A stretch of DNA of 64,000 bases from Pomphorhynchus laevis (Eukaryota > Acanthocephala > Palaeacanthocephala > Echinorhynchida > Pomphorhynchidae). The translations under genes were made by a program, and so were the position numbers. The notes beneath the pieces are model-generated. The model saw nothing but the letters and a program-made list of their open reading frames with translations. It searched no databases and had not been told where the DNA came from. The stretch spans positions 168,457 to 232,456 of the forward strand of contig WNNJ02003004.1 in assembly GCA_012934845.2 (NCBI GenBank). Direction: 5' to 3'. Of this stretch, positions 25,430 to 38,400 are shown in pieces; within the stretch, counting starts at the first letter, position 1; each line of letters begins with the position of its first letter.

Positions 25430-26895
25430 AGTAGGGTGAACTACCATCAGCCGTTTCGGCTGCCTTGTGATATATTAAATAGGCATTTCCGAGAATTAGC
25501 TAACCTGGTAGCATGGACCCAGCTTCTTTAAACTAACCATGTGCTTTCCGGACCATCCTAATTTTATTCGGCAGGAATTTTACTTGTTGTCATTCCTTGC
25601 TTTCTCACAGGATCCTTTGAAGGATACATTTTCATAATTTTATATCTGACTGTGTTAAACTGTGCTCCGGGAGCTAATAAGCTTCAGTTTCATAATTGTA
25701 GATGTTGCCAAAAACCGAAGTTCGATTACAAGTAGAGCAGACTTCCGTATCACTCCTAGACGAGCTGATGGTAGCGGAAAATCAGGAATATGACTGGGAG
25801 GAATATCAACATCGAAGAATTAAAATCAATACGACCAAGACAATGTAGACACTTTTGAATCCAGCAAAGATGGAATCGTCAGAATCATGTAACGACGGAC
25901 AACGTGGTCAACATATCAAATACAATCATAACTACACCGCAAATCGAGGCTCTATCGTTTGGTTTATCATTTATACCGACACAAACGGAGTTCAACCGGG
26001 CACAGCTCTGTAACGACTTGAAATATATAACAACACGAATGATCCCAAATATAGAGGTTAATCGAACAATACACGAAGCGATATTATCAAACCAAGCCAT
26101 CCAACGCTATATAGATATGCATCCAAAGCAGATAAAGGTTCCAAACAATATGTACATGGAAAAACGGCCAGCAATGATAGAGGTTCGAAATAATAATTCA
26201 ATAGTCATACGCAGAGTGGATAAAGGAGGCAAAGTTGTGATATGGTCAAAAGAGGACCATGATCATGAGGCTTATCGACAACTGGCATCAAAAACATACT
26301 AAAATATCAATGAATCAAGTGAATACAATCAACAAGGAAGTAGAACACGTTATACGCAAATATTTTCCAGATACCGAATACAATAAATGTCTATTAGCGC
26401 GAAATGCAAAACCGGGTAAACTATACTTTCTGCCTAAAATTCACAAGAATCAAACACCATGTTTAGCCCGACCAATAATAGGTAATTGTGGGACTGCTAC
26501 CGAAAATTTGGCCAGATACATTCACCGTAAGATCCATCCAATCTTAAAGCAGACACCTTCATATCTAGCAAGCACGGTTGACTTTCTTAAACGTATCAAC
26601 ATGATACGAAATGAAATATATGAGACTTTGATCGTTATCACTCTCGATATAGAGTCTCTGTATACGTCAATCAATAAAGAGAACGGAGTAGAAGGGGTAA
26701 TTAAACAACTGGAGAAGTACAACTACGAATCCACCAATATACAGATGCTCCAAAAAATGCTGTCAACCGTACTTCGGTCAAACATATTTGAGTTTTAAGG
26801 TGATATATACAAGCAGATGGAAGGCACTGCAATGGGTAGTCCTGTTGCTCCAGCATATGCAGGTCTATACGTCGCGAATATTGCTGACTCACGAA
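25430..26895 (+). mobile_element. Canonical Penelope-type element, 5' two thirds
   Basis: The element begins about 250 bp upstream of wdr74, in the opposite orientation. Its leader carries an AGCCG/CGGCT hairpin (about 25470) seen at many PLE 5' ends. Coding pieces follow: RRVDKGGKVVIWSKED (the VDKGG...VVIW block, about 26210), LPKIHKNQTP and RPIIGNCGTATENLARYIH (about 26430-26530), TLDIESLYTSI (motif A, about 26640) and QMEGTAMGSPVAPAYA (motif B, about 26815). A frame change near 26300 and a stop near 26798 separate the pieces. The copy stops abruptly at about 26890, before the YMDD box and GIY-YIG endonuclease, where an unrelated LINE ORF1 begins. Confidence 0.85.
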
Positions 26896-27770
26896 TATTT
26901 AATATCACCTTGAGCGAATAAGGTCTTAAGCTAGCTGGTACACTTTTTCCAAGACGAAATAGCCATAAAACCTTCAAAGAGCTCATTCTGATAGCAACCG
27001 ATAAAACCAATGACAAAATGGAACGAACATTATTGAGATCGTCATTTATGCGAAGCTGATAATTCACAGATGATGAATCCTCAACATTCGCTACAATAAC
27101 TGATCGATCTCGACCACTGGTTGTGCCCATATTTGAGCGAACTTCGTGATAACCAGCTGAGGAATTGTTCGGCGTTGCAGCTCGAGGACGAATATTTGCC
27201 CGGTTTAGGTTGATTAAATCGACATTTAAACGTGACTGTGGAATAGACTGTTCGAACTCACTGTTGGAGTGATAATCTACGACTGAGCACTCAGACAAAT
27301 TGTTGGTTGGTGCAGGCTCATTAAGATTGTTCGTTAATGAGGACTCGCGGGAATTATGTGCTGGTAGGGAATCGTGAACATCATTTGTTGATGAAGACAT
27401 GCTGGGGAATCCAGGAGAAACTGGCAATTGAAAGTTAACGTTGGAACTGACTACGTTTATGCAGCTTGTTAGGTCTAAAGTGTCTGACTGCACATGGTGA
27501 CTTCTCTATCTCTTCTGAATTAGATGAGCCCGAAGATCTGCAACTTACTCGAGTCTTAAGCTCATTGAAAAGCTTGACTGAACAATAACCACAGATGAAA
27601 TCCGCATTGTTGAACTTTTTGATGAAGCTATCGGTCGCTGACACACATGTCTAAATGTCGCAATTCGTTTTAGAGCACTTAATTTGGTGGGATTTATACG
27701 ACTCCTGAGTAGTCTGAACAGTTGTATATCCAATCGTTCTATTGAGCTGTTTCCGCTTTTTCCCCGTCAT
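26896..27770 (-). mobile_element. CR1-like LINE ORF1 fragment cut by the PLE
   Basis: On the minus strand a PHD-like finger (KTNCDI ... FICGYC, about 27700-27590) is followed by a Ser/Asn-rich linker and a closing block LFRLGKSVPASLRPYSLKVI (to about 26900). The same finger and FRLGKKLTDKPRLLEVVI block occur in the ORF1 of the LINE copies at 43.4-45.5 kb, so this is another member of that LINE group. The reading frame is broken near 27490. The 3' part is absent: the PLE junction falls straight after the RPYSLKVI block. Confidence 0.7.
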
Positions 27771-29410
27771 ATCGGCGAATTTGTAAGTAGTTGAAATTGC
27801 AAGTAATTAGTAATTGTATGTTATTTTATCTCACAAACTTCTTTAGGTGTTTTTTCTGTTCTTCTTTTTTAAACCGATTTTCTTCAAAAATCGTTTTTCT
27901 GGAATCGTTCTTCTGAAATTGATCTTTGAAATCGTTTGTTGTATGTTATTTATCTCGAAAACTTCTAAGAAATCACGTATTCCAATATCGAAAACGTTAT
28001 TATCAACCTTTCATTAAAGATGGAAGTTTTGAATCTTTTCTGTTAAACTTTGCATACTACGTCCGTAAAAGCTTTGCAATCCTCGATAAACTTCTATCTT
28101 GATCCAACTCTTTGCTATTGCTTTCGAATTGTTTCTGTGGGAGATTTTAAGTTTCCTAATATGGTCTCGAATACTTGGCCAGACCTTTAAAATAATTTAA
28201 TTTTATTGCCAAACTGTGTAGATAATATATACAAATCCAAATCCTCAATTAGCTGTTCAGATTATGGAGTGCAAAAATTTTTCACCCGCAATCTTATCAT
28301 TTTGTGTAATTTGTTCGAATGTCGAGGACGCCTAGGGAAATCGCTTAAAGCTGTTTATTTTCCTCCTGAATTTTATCTGGCACCAATTTGACGGAAACGT
28401 TTTCTCTCCTTAGTTCAAATATTGGGGTAATATTATTATTAAAAAAACTATTGATTCTAGACTCGCCATAAACCTCTATTTGTAAATGTCAACTACTATA
28501 TTCGACCACACCACCGACTTATACTCACACTTATGAATTCCTATGTCAATATTTCAAAAAATATAATCACATGTCTAAGAAAGATAACATGTTAAAAGCT
28601 GTAATTCTATGAATATACCAAATTAAAAAAAGCAGAGTAATACCATAAAATACATAATATATAATATACATACTATATATAACATCATAAATTACTTATT
28701 TTGTCATTGTGCTTTTCTCCAGTTATTTCCAACAATTCCAATAAAGTTCTCAAAAAGCATTATGCATCATAAATATAAAGACGGGGTTACTTCTCATTCA
28801 CTGTGTAAATTCGATAAAATCGTTAAATTAGAATGCAGTAAACTCAAAGGAATGCTGTGAACGAAATAAGATTAAACAATTTAAAGTTTGAAAAATTGAA
28901 GGTTCTACAAAATGCGGAAACTTTTTCATGGAAGTTAAAAATTGGTCTGTTCTGGCATCCAGAATACTTATACAATAATGGTACTTCCATTATAATAAAT
29001 TATTAATGACGATTCGTTAAAAATACCTGGTTTTAATATTGAGATTTATATCTCTTAGTGGATATTGTCAATATACATCCACTTACAAGTCCACTAAATT
29101 ACAAATTTACAGTTTTGCAACAAAAACAACGAAAACAAGCAAAGGGCAAAAGTATGATCAATGCAAATAGGTTGAAATTAATGTGTGGGAGAGTGTAGGA
29201 GAGTTTAAAATAGTGTGAATAATTAAATTATATGTTAAGCGACGAAAAAGAGCGGCTGCTGTGCTTGAAGGACACGCTTAGAAAAAAATTTAATTCAAAT
29301 AAATAAGGTTAAACTCAAATAAAGTATTGTGAATATTGCATACACGAGCCGTTATTCTTAACTGGTCGGTTTGATATTATCCTCGTGTGGTTGTTTGAAT
29401 CCTATCAGCA
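27771..29410. other. No gene seen; possible LINE 5' region
   Basis: Bases 27771-28430 lie upstream of the LINE ORF1 and may be its 5' untranslated part, but no second copy is present to prove it. The rest, to 29410, is AT-rich without supported exons. Confidence 0.35.
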
Positions 29411-29455
29411 TCACTGTACACTACAATCAGCGTGGGTGGACCTCATCAGCAGTGA
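29411..29455 (-). ncRNA. Degenerate hammerhead ribozyme (candidate relic)
   Basis: Minus strand: TCACTG (29455-29450), CTGATGA (29449-29443), GGTCCACCC, then ACGC ... GTGT, GTA and CAGTGA (29416-29411), which is complementary to the opening TCACTG (6 bp). ACGC/GTGT would be stem III and GTA the cleavage triplet. Stem II 3' strand and the GAA box are missing. The segment GGTCCACCC-ACGC matches the stem II/III region of the intact hammerhead at 57.9 kb (GACCACCC ... ACGC) with the middle deleted. Confidence 0.4.
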
Positions 29456-29514
29456 GCCTACGCCTACTTTATTTTTAACTAAAATAAAGTTAAAATAAAT
29501 AAATTTAACTTAAA

Positions 29515-29758
29515 AATATTACATATTTAATATGTTGTCACTTTTTCTTAATCTGTGCCTATCAAACGCCTGCATATTCTTCGCAGAGCCTGGCCCGCGG
29601 ATGCACATCGATATGAGCACGTAAGCTGGAGTCCGATAGCCTCTCGGAGACGTGTTATCTTGTGAGCATATGTGGTGTTCTTTGCAGCAAGCTTGTTCGT
29701 GAGGCATTGCAAAATCCTCGAAGCAGACTTCTCCTCTCCGCCTAAGCAGGAGAGTACT
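29515..29758. other. Unidentified GC-richer sequence split by the Gypsy insertion (left flank)
   Basis: This stretch and 33681-33900 are less AT-rich than the surroundings and abut the two LTRs, so they were probably one piece before the insertion. Short open frames exist on both strands but none resembles a known family to me. An older mobile element is likely. Confidence 0.35.
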
Positions 29759-29856
29759 TGACGTATTTGAAATTGATATGTGTTACTAACTTTATTATTG
29801 TTGTAGATGTGCTGAATAAAACCTCTTTGGTTTAGCTGATTTCCTGCGAGACGACA
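29759..29856 (+). repeat. 5' LTR of the Gypsy element
   Basis: 98 bp, begins TGACGTATTTG and ends GAGACGACA. It contains ATGTGCTGAATAAA at 29807-29820, which is the perfect complement of 29858-29871 just downstream of the LTR. Confidence 0.85.
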
Positions 29857-32800
29857 ATTTATTCAGCACATTGAAAGATGTGTACACCGGAACAATCAAG
29901 TGTGGATTTCGATCGGAGCCTAAACTCACAGATCCACATAACTCACACAGTAGGAGTTGAGCGATTCGATACTCCTGCTAATGACCCCAAAGGTCAGATG
30001 AAATATAAGCTATGGAAAAGAAATTTCAATTATTACATTACCACTCTTCCCGATGACGTAAATAAACTAGAACATCTCATGATGCACATCGGGACATATA
30101 CGTATGAACTGGTCGAGGACATGACAGATTTTACAGGTGCTATCGATACACTTGATCGCATCTACGTAAATAAACCTAACAAAGTACTAGCCCGACATTT
30201 ACTCTCAACCCGCACTCAACGGTCCGGCGAAGATATCGATACATTCGTATAGGCCCTCGGGTTATTGGCACGAGACTGTAATTTCAAAAACTCCACAGCC
30301 GATGAAATCAGGAGTGATTACATACGGGATTCATTTATCCGCGGTCTTCGTTCAGACAAAATACATCAATGACTACTGGAAAGTGATGAAATGAATTTGA
30401 GCCGAGCATTGGATGTAGCCAAATCGTTGAAAACAGCACAGCAAAGTATGTCACTCTATAATAAATCAGAGTCTGAGTATTTGGACACTAATGGCAGAGT
30501 AGCCTCAGTTATGTCATCCGAATCTTTATCAGTCGATGATCCTAATACCACGTCACATTATTCGAATCGTATTGGCATTATCAGACAAACGACGATACGT
30601 GATAGATGTTTATTTTGTGAGGGAGAGAGACATAATCGAGCGCTTTGTCCTTCAAAGAATGTATCATGTAACAGATGCGGGAAAACTGGTCACTTCGCCA
30701 TAGTATGTCAATCGAGGAGTAATGCTACAAGCTCAGCATCCGCGGTGTTATTGTCAACCGTGTACATATCTAGTAAACATCCCATCATAGTGTCTTTATT
30801 TATCGAAAAGATAAAGTTCAATGCGCTCATTGACACTGGGAGTTCGTTAAATTTTATAGACGATTATATAACGTCCTCATTCGGTCTCAAAGTGCTTCCA
30901 TCCAATACTAACGTCTACCTGGCATCAGATACGACCAAACGTGTTCAAGGTTGATGCTTGATTGATTTTGTTGTGCAGGGTCATCGATATGTTCAAATTG
31001 AGTTCTTTACACTGCCCCGATTGTGTGCCGACCTTATACTCTGACTTCAATTCATGAGCAGGCACAATAGTCTGGTGAATCAGTTTAGTGGCTCCTTATC
31101 TAATTTCCAATTAACTGCAGCTGCATTGGATCACGTTCGACTGCCGTTATGTTTCCGAAATCTTACTCCTGACGTGAAACCTGTCGCAACAAAAAGCAGG
31201 AAGTACAACCGATCTGATCAGGAATTCATCGATCAGGAACTACACAGAACGTTATCCAAGGGAATAATAGAGGAGAGTGTATCTCCATAGAGAGTGCAAA
31301 TTGTCTTATTACCCCGCAAAACTGGTCGAAGACGATTAGTAGTCGATTTCTCTTGGACAATAAATCGTACGCTCAGCCTGATGCATATCCTCTTCCACTC
31401 ATATCTGACATAGTAGATGAGATATCCAAAGGTGTATATTTTTCAGTCTTGGATCTACAGGAGGCTTATTATCAAATCGATATAGATCCATCTGAGCGTT
31501 ACTTTACTGATTTTGAAATTAATGGGCAGCTGTACCAATTTCGCAAGATACCTATGGGTATTACTAGAGGTGTTTCTGCGTTTCAAAGGTATATGAACAA
31601 TTTTATAAAAGAAAACAAATTACAAAATGTTTACTTGACGACATTATAATCTGTGGCACCACTCTTGATGAACATGACAAACTTAAAAATGTTCCAACAT
31701 GCTGCCCAGCAGCACATACTCGAACTAAACCATTCTAAATGTAAATACACATTGACTGAGATAAGTACACGTGGTTACAAAATAAGCCACAACATGTTAA
31801 GACCAAATCTAACAAGGTTTTCCGCTCTCTAAAATCTTAAAATTCCATCAAATCAAGCATCATTAAAACGACTGTTGGGTTTCTACGCATATTAGAGTCG
31901 GTGGATAAAAAACTTTTCGACTAAAATAGCTCCACTCACATCACATCATGCCAACTTTCCCTTGAAAGACAAAGCAAAAAGAGATGTGGAATACCTCCGA
32001 AATGAGATAGTGAACGCTGCAATGTATACTTTAGATAACACCATACCTTTTGTTGTGGAAACCGATGCGTCCGGCACGGCTATTAGTGCAACTTTATTAC
32101 AAAAGAATCGTCCAGTAGCATTATTTTCTCGAATTTTAAACACTCATGAAAGAAGCCATCACATAATAGAAAAGGAAGCGTATGCAATCGTGGAAGCTGG
32201 ACGAAACTGGAAACATTATCTCATTCCCCGTAAATTTTTGCTAATCACCGATCAGATATCTGTTTTATTCATGTTCTACCACGAAGGCCGTGGCAAAATT
32301 AAGAATGAGAAAATAGTTAGATGGCGTATTGATATGTCTAATTATCAATATGATATTATGTACCGTCCTGGATCACGTAATATGTCTGCCGATTTTATGT
32401 CTCGAGATATATGCGCTTCCACTGCCGACACAAGAATTCTCAAAGAAATACACACTAGCCTCTTACATTCAGGGATTACGAGAATATTTCATTACTCCGC
32501 AGTCAAAACCTACCATATTCGATAGAAGTGTACGATCCTTCACATTGTCTTGTAAAGTATGTTGTCGCATCAAGCCGAGCTTTTTAACCAAATGCAAACG
32601 TCTTGATCCAGGCTTACGTCCCATGGATCAGATGTCAATCGATTTTAAAGGACCTTTACCAAGATCTACGAACGGATCAACGTATATGTTAACTATCATA
32701 GATGAATTCAGCTGGTATCCGTTCGCTTTTGCCGTTCGTGATATGTCTGCCGAAACAATTATTGACTGCTTGATACTATATTTTCCTTATGTGGGTATCC

Positions 32801-33584
32801 GTCCTTCATCCATTCTAATCGCGGCGCCGCTTTCCAATCTCGACAGCTGAAGAAGTGATTTACCGATTAAGGGATATGTAGCAGTTTCACCACTCCATTC
32901 CATCCCCAGAGAAATTCTCAATGCGAACACTTCAATGACATTATTTGAAAAACTATTTTACTGGGAATAGAGACAGATGGCCTTCACTTACGGCGCTGGG
33001 AAAGCAAGTTGACCTCGGCACTTGCTGCTATACGTAGTCTGTGTACCGCTACTAATACTACACCTCACTTACGTTTCATGGCGTTTCGATTGCTTGTTTA
33101 GTCGTTTAAGCAACACCTCCTAATCAGATGTTGCTTAAACGACTAAACAAGCAGTCGAAGTATGAGCCTTCGGTTGATGAAGTCAAGCTACTAGACTCAA
33201 ATCATGTTTACTCAACAGTTCGTGATAATCAAGGAAGGGAATACAGAATATCGACTCAAAATCTTGCTCCAACTGGGCGTTCAACCGATCAACAGTCCAC
33301 TATTACACCTCCGGCGAGGGCATTGGAGAACGAAGCAACAGGAAACAAAGTATCTACTTATGCTGCAGACTGGGAGAACGAAGCAACATGAGACAAAGTA
33401 TCTACTTATGCTGGAGACCTTCCAAGTGTAGTTGAAACTGAGAAAACAAACGATTCACTATATATTGATCCGATGCCGTATTCAAGAGTACACGAATAGA
33501 TACGGAACTCTGTGAATTACGGATCCAGCCGCATTCAACGTCCGCCACAACGATATCTCGACTAACAAATTGACTGGGGAAGAA

Positions 33585-33680
33585 TGACGTATTTGAAATT
33601 AATATGTGTTACTAACTTTATTATTGTTATAGATGTGCTGAATAAAACCTCTGGTTTAGCTGATTATCTGCGAGACGACA
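33585..33680 (+). repeat. 3' LTR of the Gypsy element
   Basis: 96 bp, about 95% identical to the 5' LTR. Followed by GTACG, matching the GTAC before the 5' LTR. Confidence 0.85.
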
Positions 33681-33959
33681 GTACGATCAGGGAAAACTTT
33701 GCTCTCTCTATCCATGAGACGTGATCTTGGTATTTTGAGTACTTCCGCTGTTTATGGTATTCGAAGCATGATGTTGTGGGTCAGCTGAAGGATGGAAATA
33801 ATAATTTATTTAACATGGAAAATGCGTGCCAGCTGCACACTTATGTGTCCACTAACTAACAAAAAACAGCAAATGTCAAGCAGATAAATTAGCTGAATTG
33901 CTTAAATGGGATCGATATGGCGTTTGAAGCATATCATAGAGAACCAGAAATTATCATAT
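33681..33959. other. Unidentified sequence, right flank of the Gypsy insertion
   Basis: GC-richer to about 33900, presumably continuous with 29515-29758 before the Gypsy insertion. A plus frame from the GTAC to about 33770 is open but short, and no family was recognised. Confidence 0.3.
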
Positions 33960-35440
33960 ATTTGATAAAAATTCTATATTTCGATAGCTCTTGCTATCAT
34001 CATCAGGATTACAATAAAATGTTTCAAAAACATTTATTGTAATCATTTTTTCGAAACATTTAATGTAATCCCGATGATGATAGCAGGAGCTATCGAAATA
34101 AAGAATTTTTATCAAATAAAGGATAATTTCTGCTTCTTTGTTTCTGTAATATGAAACATTTATTGTAATCCTGACGATGATAGTAGGAGCTATCGAAATA
34201 AAGAATTTTTATTAAATAAAGAATAATTTATGCTTCTTTGTCCCTGTAATATGAAACATTTAATGTAATCCTGATGATAGCAGGAGCTATCAAAATAAAG
34301 AATTTTTATCAAATAAAGGATAATTTCTGCTTCTTTGTTCCTGTAATATGAAACATTTATTGTAATCCTGATGATGACAGCAGGTGCTATCGAAATATAG
34401 AATTTTTATAAAATAAGGATAATTTCTGCTTCTTTGTTCCTGTAATATGAACCATTTATTGTAATCATGATGATGATAGCAGGAGCTATCGAAATAAAGA
34501 ATTTTTATCAAATAAAGGATAATTTCTGCTTTTTTGTTCCTGTAATATGAAACATTTAATGTAATCCTGATGATAATAGCAAAAGCTATCGAAATAAAGA
34601 ATTTTTATCAAATAAAGGATAATTTCTGCTTTTTTGTTCCTGTAATATGAAACATTTTATGTAATCCTGATGATGATAACAGGAACTATCGAAATAAAGA
34701 ATTTTTATCAAATAAAGAATAATTTCTGCTTCTTTGTTCCTGTAATATGAAACATTTAATGTAATCCTGATGATGATAGCAGGAGCTATCAAAATAAAGA
34801 ATTTTTTTCAAATAAAGGATAATTTATGCTTCTTTGTTTCTGTAATATGAAACATTTATTGTAATCCTGATGATAATAGTAGGAGCTATCGAAATAAAGA
34901 ATTTTTATCAAATATAGGATAATTTCTGCTTTCTTGTTCCTGTAATATAAAACATTTAATGTAATCCTGATGATAATAGCAAAAGCTATCGAAATAAAGA
35001 ATTTTTATCAAATAAAGGATAATTTCTGCTTTTTTGTTCCTGTAATATGAAACATTTAATGTAATCCTGATGATATCAGGAGCTATCGAAATAAAATTTT
35101 TTTTATCAAATAAAGAATAATTTATGCTTCTTTGTCCCTGTAATATGAAAAATTTAATGTAATCCTGATGATAGCAGGAGCTATCAAAATAAAGAATTTT
35201 TATCAAATAAAGGATAATTTCTGCTTCTTTGTTCCTGTAATATGAAACATTTATTGTAATCCTGATGATGACAGCAGGTGCTATCGAAATATAGAATTTT
35301 TATAAAATAAGGATAATTTCTGCTTCTTTGTTCCTGTAATATGAACCATTTATTGTAATCATGATGATGATAGCAGGAGCTATCAAAATATAGAATTTTT
35401 ATTAAATAAAGGATAATTTCTGCTTCTTTGTTCCTGTAAT
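33960..35440. repeat. ~100-bp tandem repeat array (about 14 copies) with an inverted first unit
   Basis: The unit contains GATAGC AGGA GCTATC (a 6-bp palindromic stem), then gaaataaagaatttttatca, then a ttcctgtaatatgaaacatt block, repeating every 95-108 bp from about 34030 to 35440. The first unit (33965-34020) is inverted relative to the rest, so 33965-34110 is a large inverted repeat. Units differ by scattered substitutions. The array abuts the 3' end of the LINE that follows and may be part of its tail. Short minus-strand frames across the array are repeat artefacts. Confidence 0.85.
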
Positions 35441-38400
35441 AACTTTATATTTGAAATGGAAGAAGATTATGGTTTTAGTATTTATTATCACATCAGAGAG
35501 GTTGATTGGCGTATATGAATGGGCAGATGATTCTACGATGGATAAACATCCACAAGGAAGGAGCGAAAACCAAAAGAGGTAGAGTAGTTTTGGGCATGTA
35601 AAAGGGAATTAGTGAAAGGCAAGGAACAGTAAAAGGACGAGAATTATCAATAAATGAAGGTTGAAAAAGGAAGGGGTATGAAAAGTTAGAAGGCGGAAAG
35701 CAATGAGAAGAAGACGAATTTGAACACGACAATAAATGGTAGGCAAATTGATAGAAACAAGATTGGGGGATTTATGATCAAAACGACGAAGATGGAGGAG
35801 AATTCTAACGGCTGCATTGGCAATGCGTGGTAGTGGAAGAAAAGTGGATTTAGGTGAGTTGGAAAATAGACTAAGACTGTAATCAAGTCTTGAGAAGAGG
35901 AGATAAGATATGAGAGTCATACAATAAAGGAAATCGATCAATCTACGAATTTGACGGAGGTTGCGGAGAATCAAGGTAGATGAACATACTTTATCTTTAA
36001 CGCAAGGTTTAAGTGGAAGTCGGTTGTTGAAATGAAAGCCTAGGAGAACGAGATTATCAACGGTAGGACGAATTGTAGAATGTAATGATACGGAGGGAGG
36101 TTGTAAGTCGAAGCGTCGAGAAAGGATCCACATTATTTAGGATTTATCAGGATTCAGAGAAAGAGAAGGGAAACATATGATTGAGGTAAGACAGTTGGAA
36201 GCATAAACACTAATATAATGATAAACAGGTGCATGAGCATAGATGAAAATGTCATCAGCATATTGCATAGGATGGAACTTAAATGTATCAAAAATCGAAG
36301 ACAAGTCGCCGAGATGAGAGAAAAGTAAAGGGCCTAATACGAAGCATTGTGGAACACTGGACCGGATGGAAGAAGAATGAGAAAAGAAGAGTTAGAACAT
36401 ACGTGAGATGTACGGTTTGATAGATATGAAGAAAACCAAACGACAGTTGGTCAAGAGTCATAATCATGACGAAGGCGATGGAGAAAAATCCAGTGATCGA
36501 CGATGTCAAAAGCAGATGATAGATCAAAAGAAACTATGACATTACATAATTTTAGATCGCGCGAGATGAGTAAGGCTTTGTAAACTTTAATACATGCAAT
36601 TTTAATAGAGTAATTAGAGCGAAAAGCGGCTTGGAAGGGAGGAAATAAGTTGAAGGAAAAGATATATGCATTAACTTGCTTGGGAACAAGGCGCTCAAGA
36701 AGTTTAGAGAGTGATGGGAGAAGTGAGATAGGATGGTACGAATATGGTAGTGAGGGTCGAGATATTGCTTTTTAAGGAGAGAACGAACAGTGGTGCATTT
36801 CCAGTCAGAGGAAAATGTGCGGCTACAGATATACAAGTTGACCAATGTGGTTAGTAAGGGTGATATAAAGGACCGTATATTTTTAAGCAAGTGAGTGGGA
36901 ATTTGGTCAGAAGGAGAGGTGTAATTAGGTAATGACAGAAGAACCGAAGAAATTTCACCAGACGAAACGGGAAGAAGGTGGAATAGCTCTGGGAGGGAAG
37001 TCCTTTCTTCTCTGGAGATAAGATAAAATATAAGGGGCATATGGGTAAAAGGAAAGTAAATTAGATAACTTAGATTGTAGATAAGAAGAAAATTCATCAA
37101 GATTTATGTTACAAGGGGGTAGATGATCGTGAAAGAATTTAGTTTAAGATTTTCAAATGGGATTAGAGTTGGAAGAGGACTCGAGTTGATTTCGCCAAAA
37201 GAGAGTACGTTTAATACACATAAGAATGAGATGGGAACGGCAGAAATAAAGGTAGGAAACACGAATATTTGGAGTGAGTGAGTTTGGAGAACGTTAAAGA
37301 AAGTGATTAAACACACGAAAAGAGTAACGGAGTTGAGCCTTAGGAAAACTAGTCAGAATCGAACCAGGAAGCATGGCGCAAGCGCTGAAAACGTCGGGAT
37401 CGACTAGGCAGAAGGTCGATCAGCCAGAATCGAACCAGGGAGCATGGGGACGAGTAAGCCTAAGATTAAAGGAAATGATCGGACCAACCAGGATCAGTAA
37501 TTGACAAGGATGTATAGTAATTGAAGCAGTTGGGAACATATGTGATGTCTAGAGCATCACAGAGAAAATGAGTGGGGCTTGTTGAAAGTAATTTATAGTT
37601 AAAATCAGAAAAAATATTAGTTAGAGTGATAGAGTCAGAATCAACTTGGTGAAAAGACGAATGTTAAAGTCAACGAGAGCAAAAGAAGGATTATAAGACA
37701 ATGAACAGTAAGAAAGATCTTTTAGCTTGATATAAAACATACGTGAGGGGTAGCTGAGCCTGTACGGTATACAATCACAAGTTCGAGTGATAAAGGAGTT
37801 GATTATCTGCATATGATCAATTCGAACAAAGTGAAACAGATGTTTGCATTAATTTTACGTAGAGACGTTTGGTAACGAGCAATGGCACAATACCGCTATG
37901 GTTAGAAGCAGTAGATGTGGAAGAGACAACTGGACTAGCTAATTTAACTAGAAAACCACCAGAGCTACATAGAGCACGAAAAGCAAAATCATCAGTGACA
38001 GGATTCGGTAATGCAGAGAATATCGATATATAATTTTTCGAAGATATTAAGGAGCAGATCAACTTTATGAAGTATGGAGCGTGTGTTGAAAATACTAAGA
38101 CTCAAAGTATGTTCAGGAGCGAGATCGACTAGTAAAGAAGAATGAAGGAGGTGGGAAGCCATAAAATATTTAGCCTTGTGTGTACGACGTGAAAATTTAC
38201 GTTGATTTAACGGATTGATAAGGATACTCGCCAATTATTTCAAGTCGATGATTATCAATGCGAGCTGAATGAAGCTGGGCAATATCAGAGGGGGATCAGT
38301 CAGGAAAAATACGACAAGAAGATAAAGTGGTAAGAAGTTTAAAATGTTGGGAGAATACCGTAGAGGCATGTGAATTATGTCGGACAACGATTTTTAGGAG

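Larger units (their letters stand above)
29759..33680 (+). mobile_element. Ty3/Gypsy LTR retrotransposon, broken fossil
   Basis: Flanked by near-identical LTRs of 98 and 96 bp that start TG and end CA, with a GTAC duplication just outside both ends (one extra base on the left). Parts in order: gag with two zinc knuckles (CLFCEGERH ... CNRCGKTGHFAIVC, about 30610-30710), an aspartic protease with a DTGSS site (about 30830), a reverse transcriptase (about 31070-31800), RNase H (about 32040-32230) and integrase core (about 32620-32830). Element length about 3.9 kb. The coding region is interrupted by several breaks and is not functional. The LTRs differ at about four positions plus one small gap, so the insertion is moderately old; no rate is available to turn this into years. 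The primer-binding region just inside the 5' LTR is complementary to part of the LTR itself. Confidence 0.9.

Noticed and set aside
25430-25480. Hammerhead at the 5' end of the canonical PLE
   Set aside because: CTGATGAG occurs on the opposite strand, with GAAAC upstream and not downstream. No ordering of stems gives a hammerhead.
26795-27493. A single 232-codon minus-strand protein
   Set aside because: Its last 35 residues run through the reverse strand of the PLE. The frame is a chance join of LINE ORF1 with antisense PLE sequence.
34290-35206. Minus-strand frames rich in QEQRSRNYP repeats
   Set aside because: They follow the ~100-bp tandem array exactly and change frame with unit length, so they are repeat artefacts and not a repeat protein.
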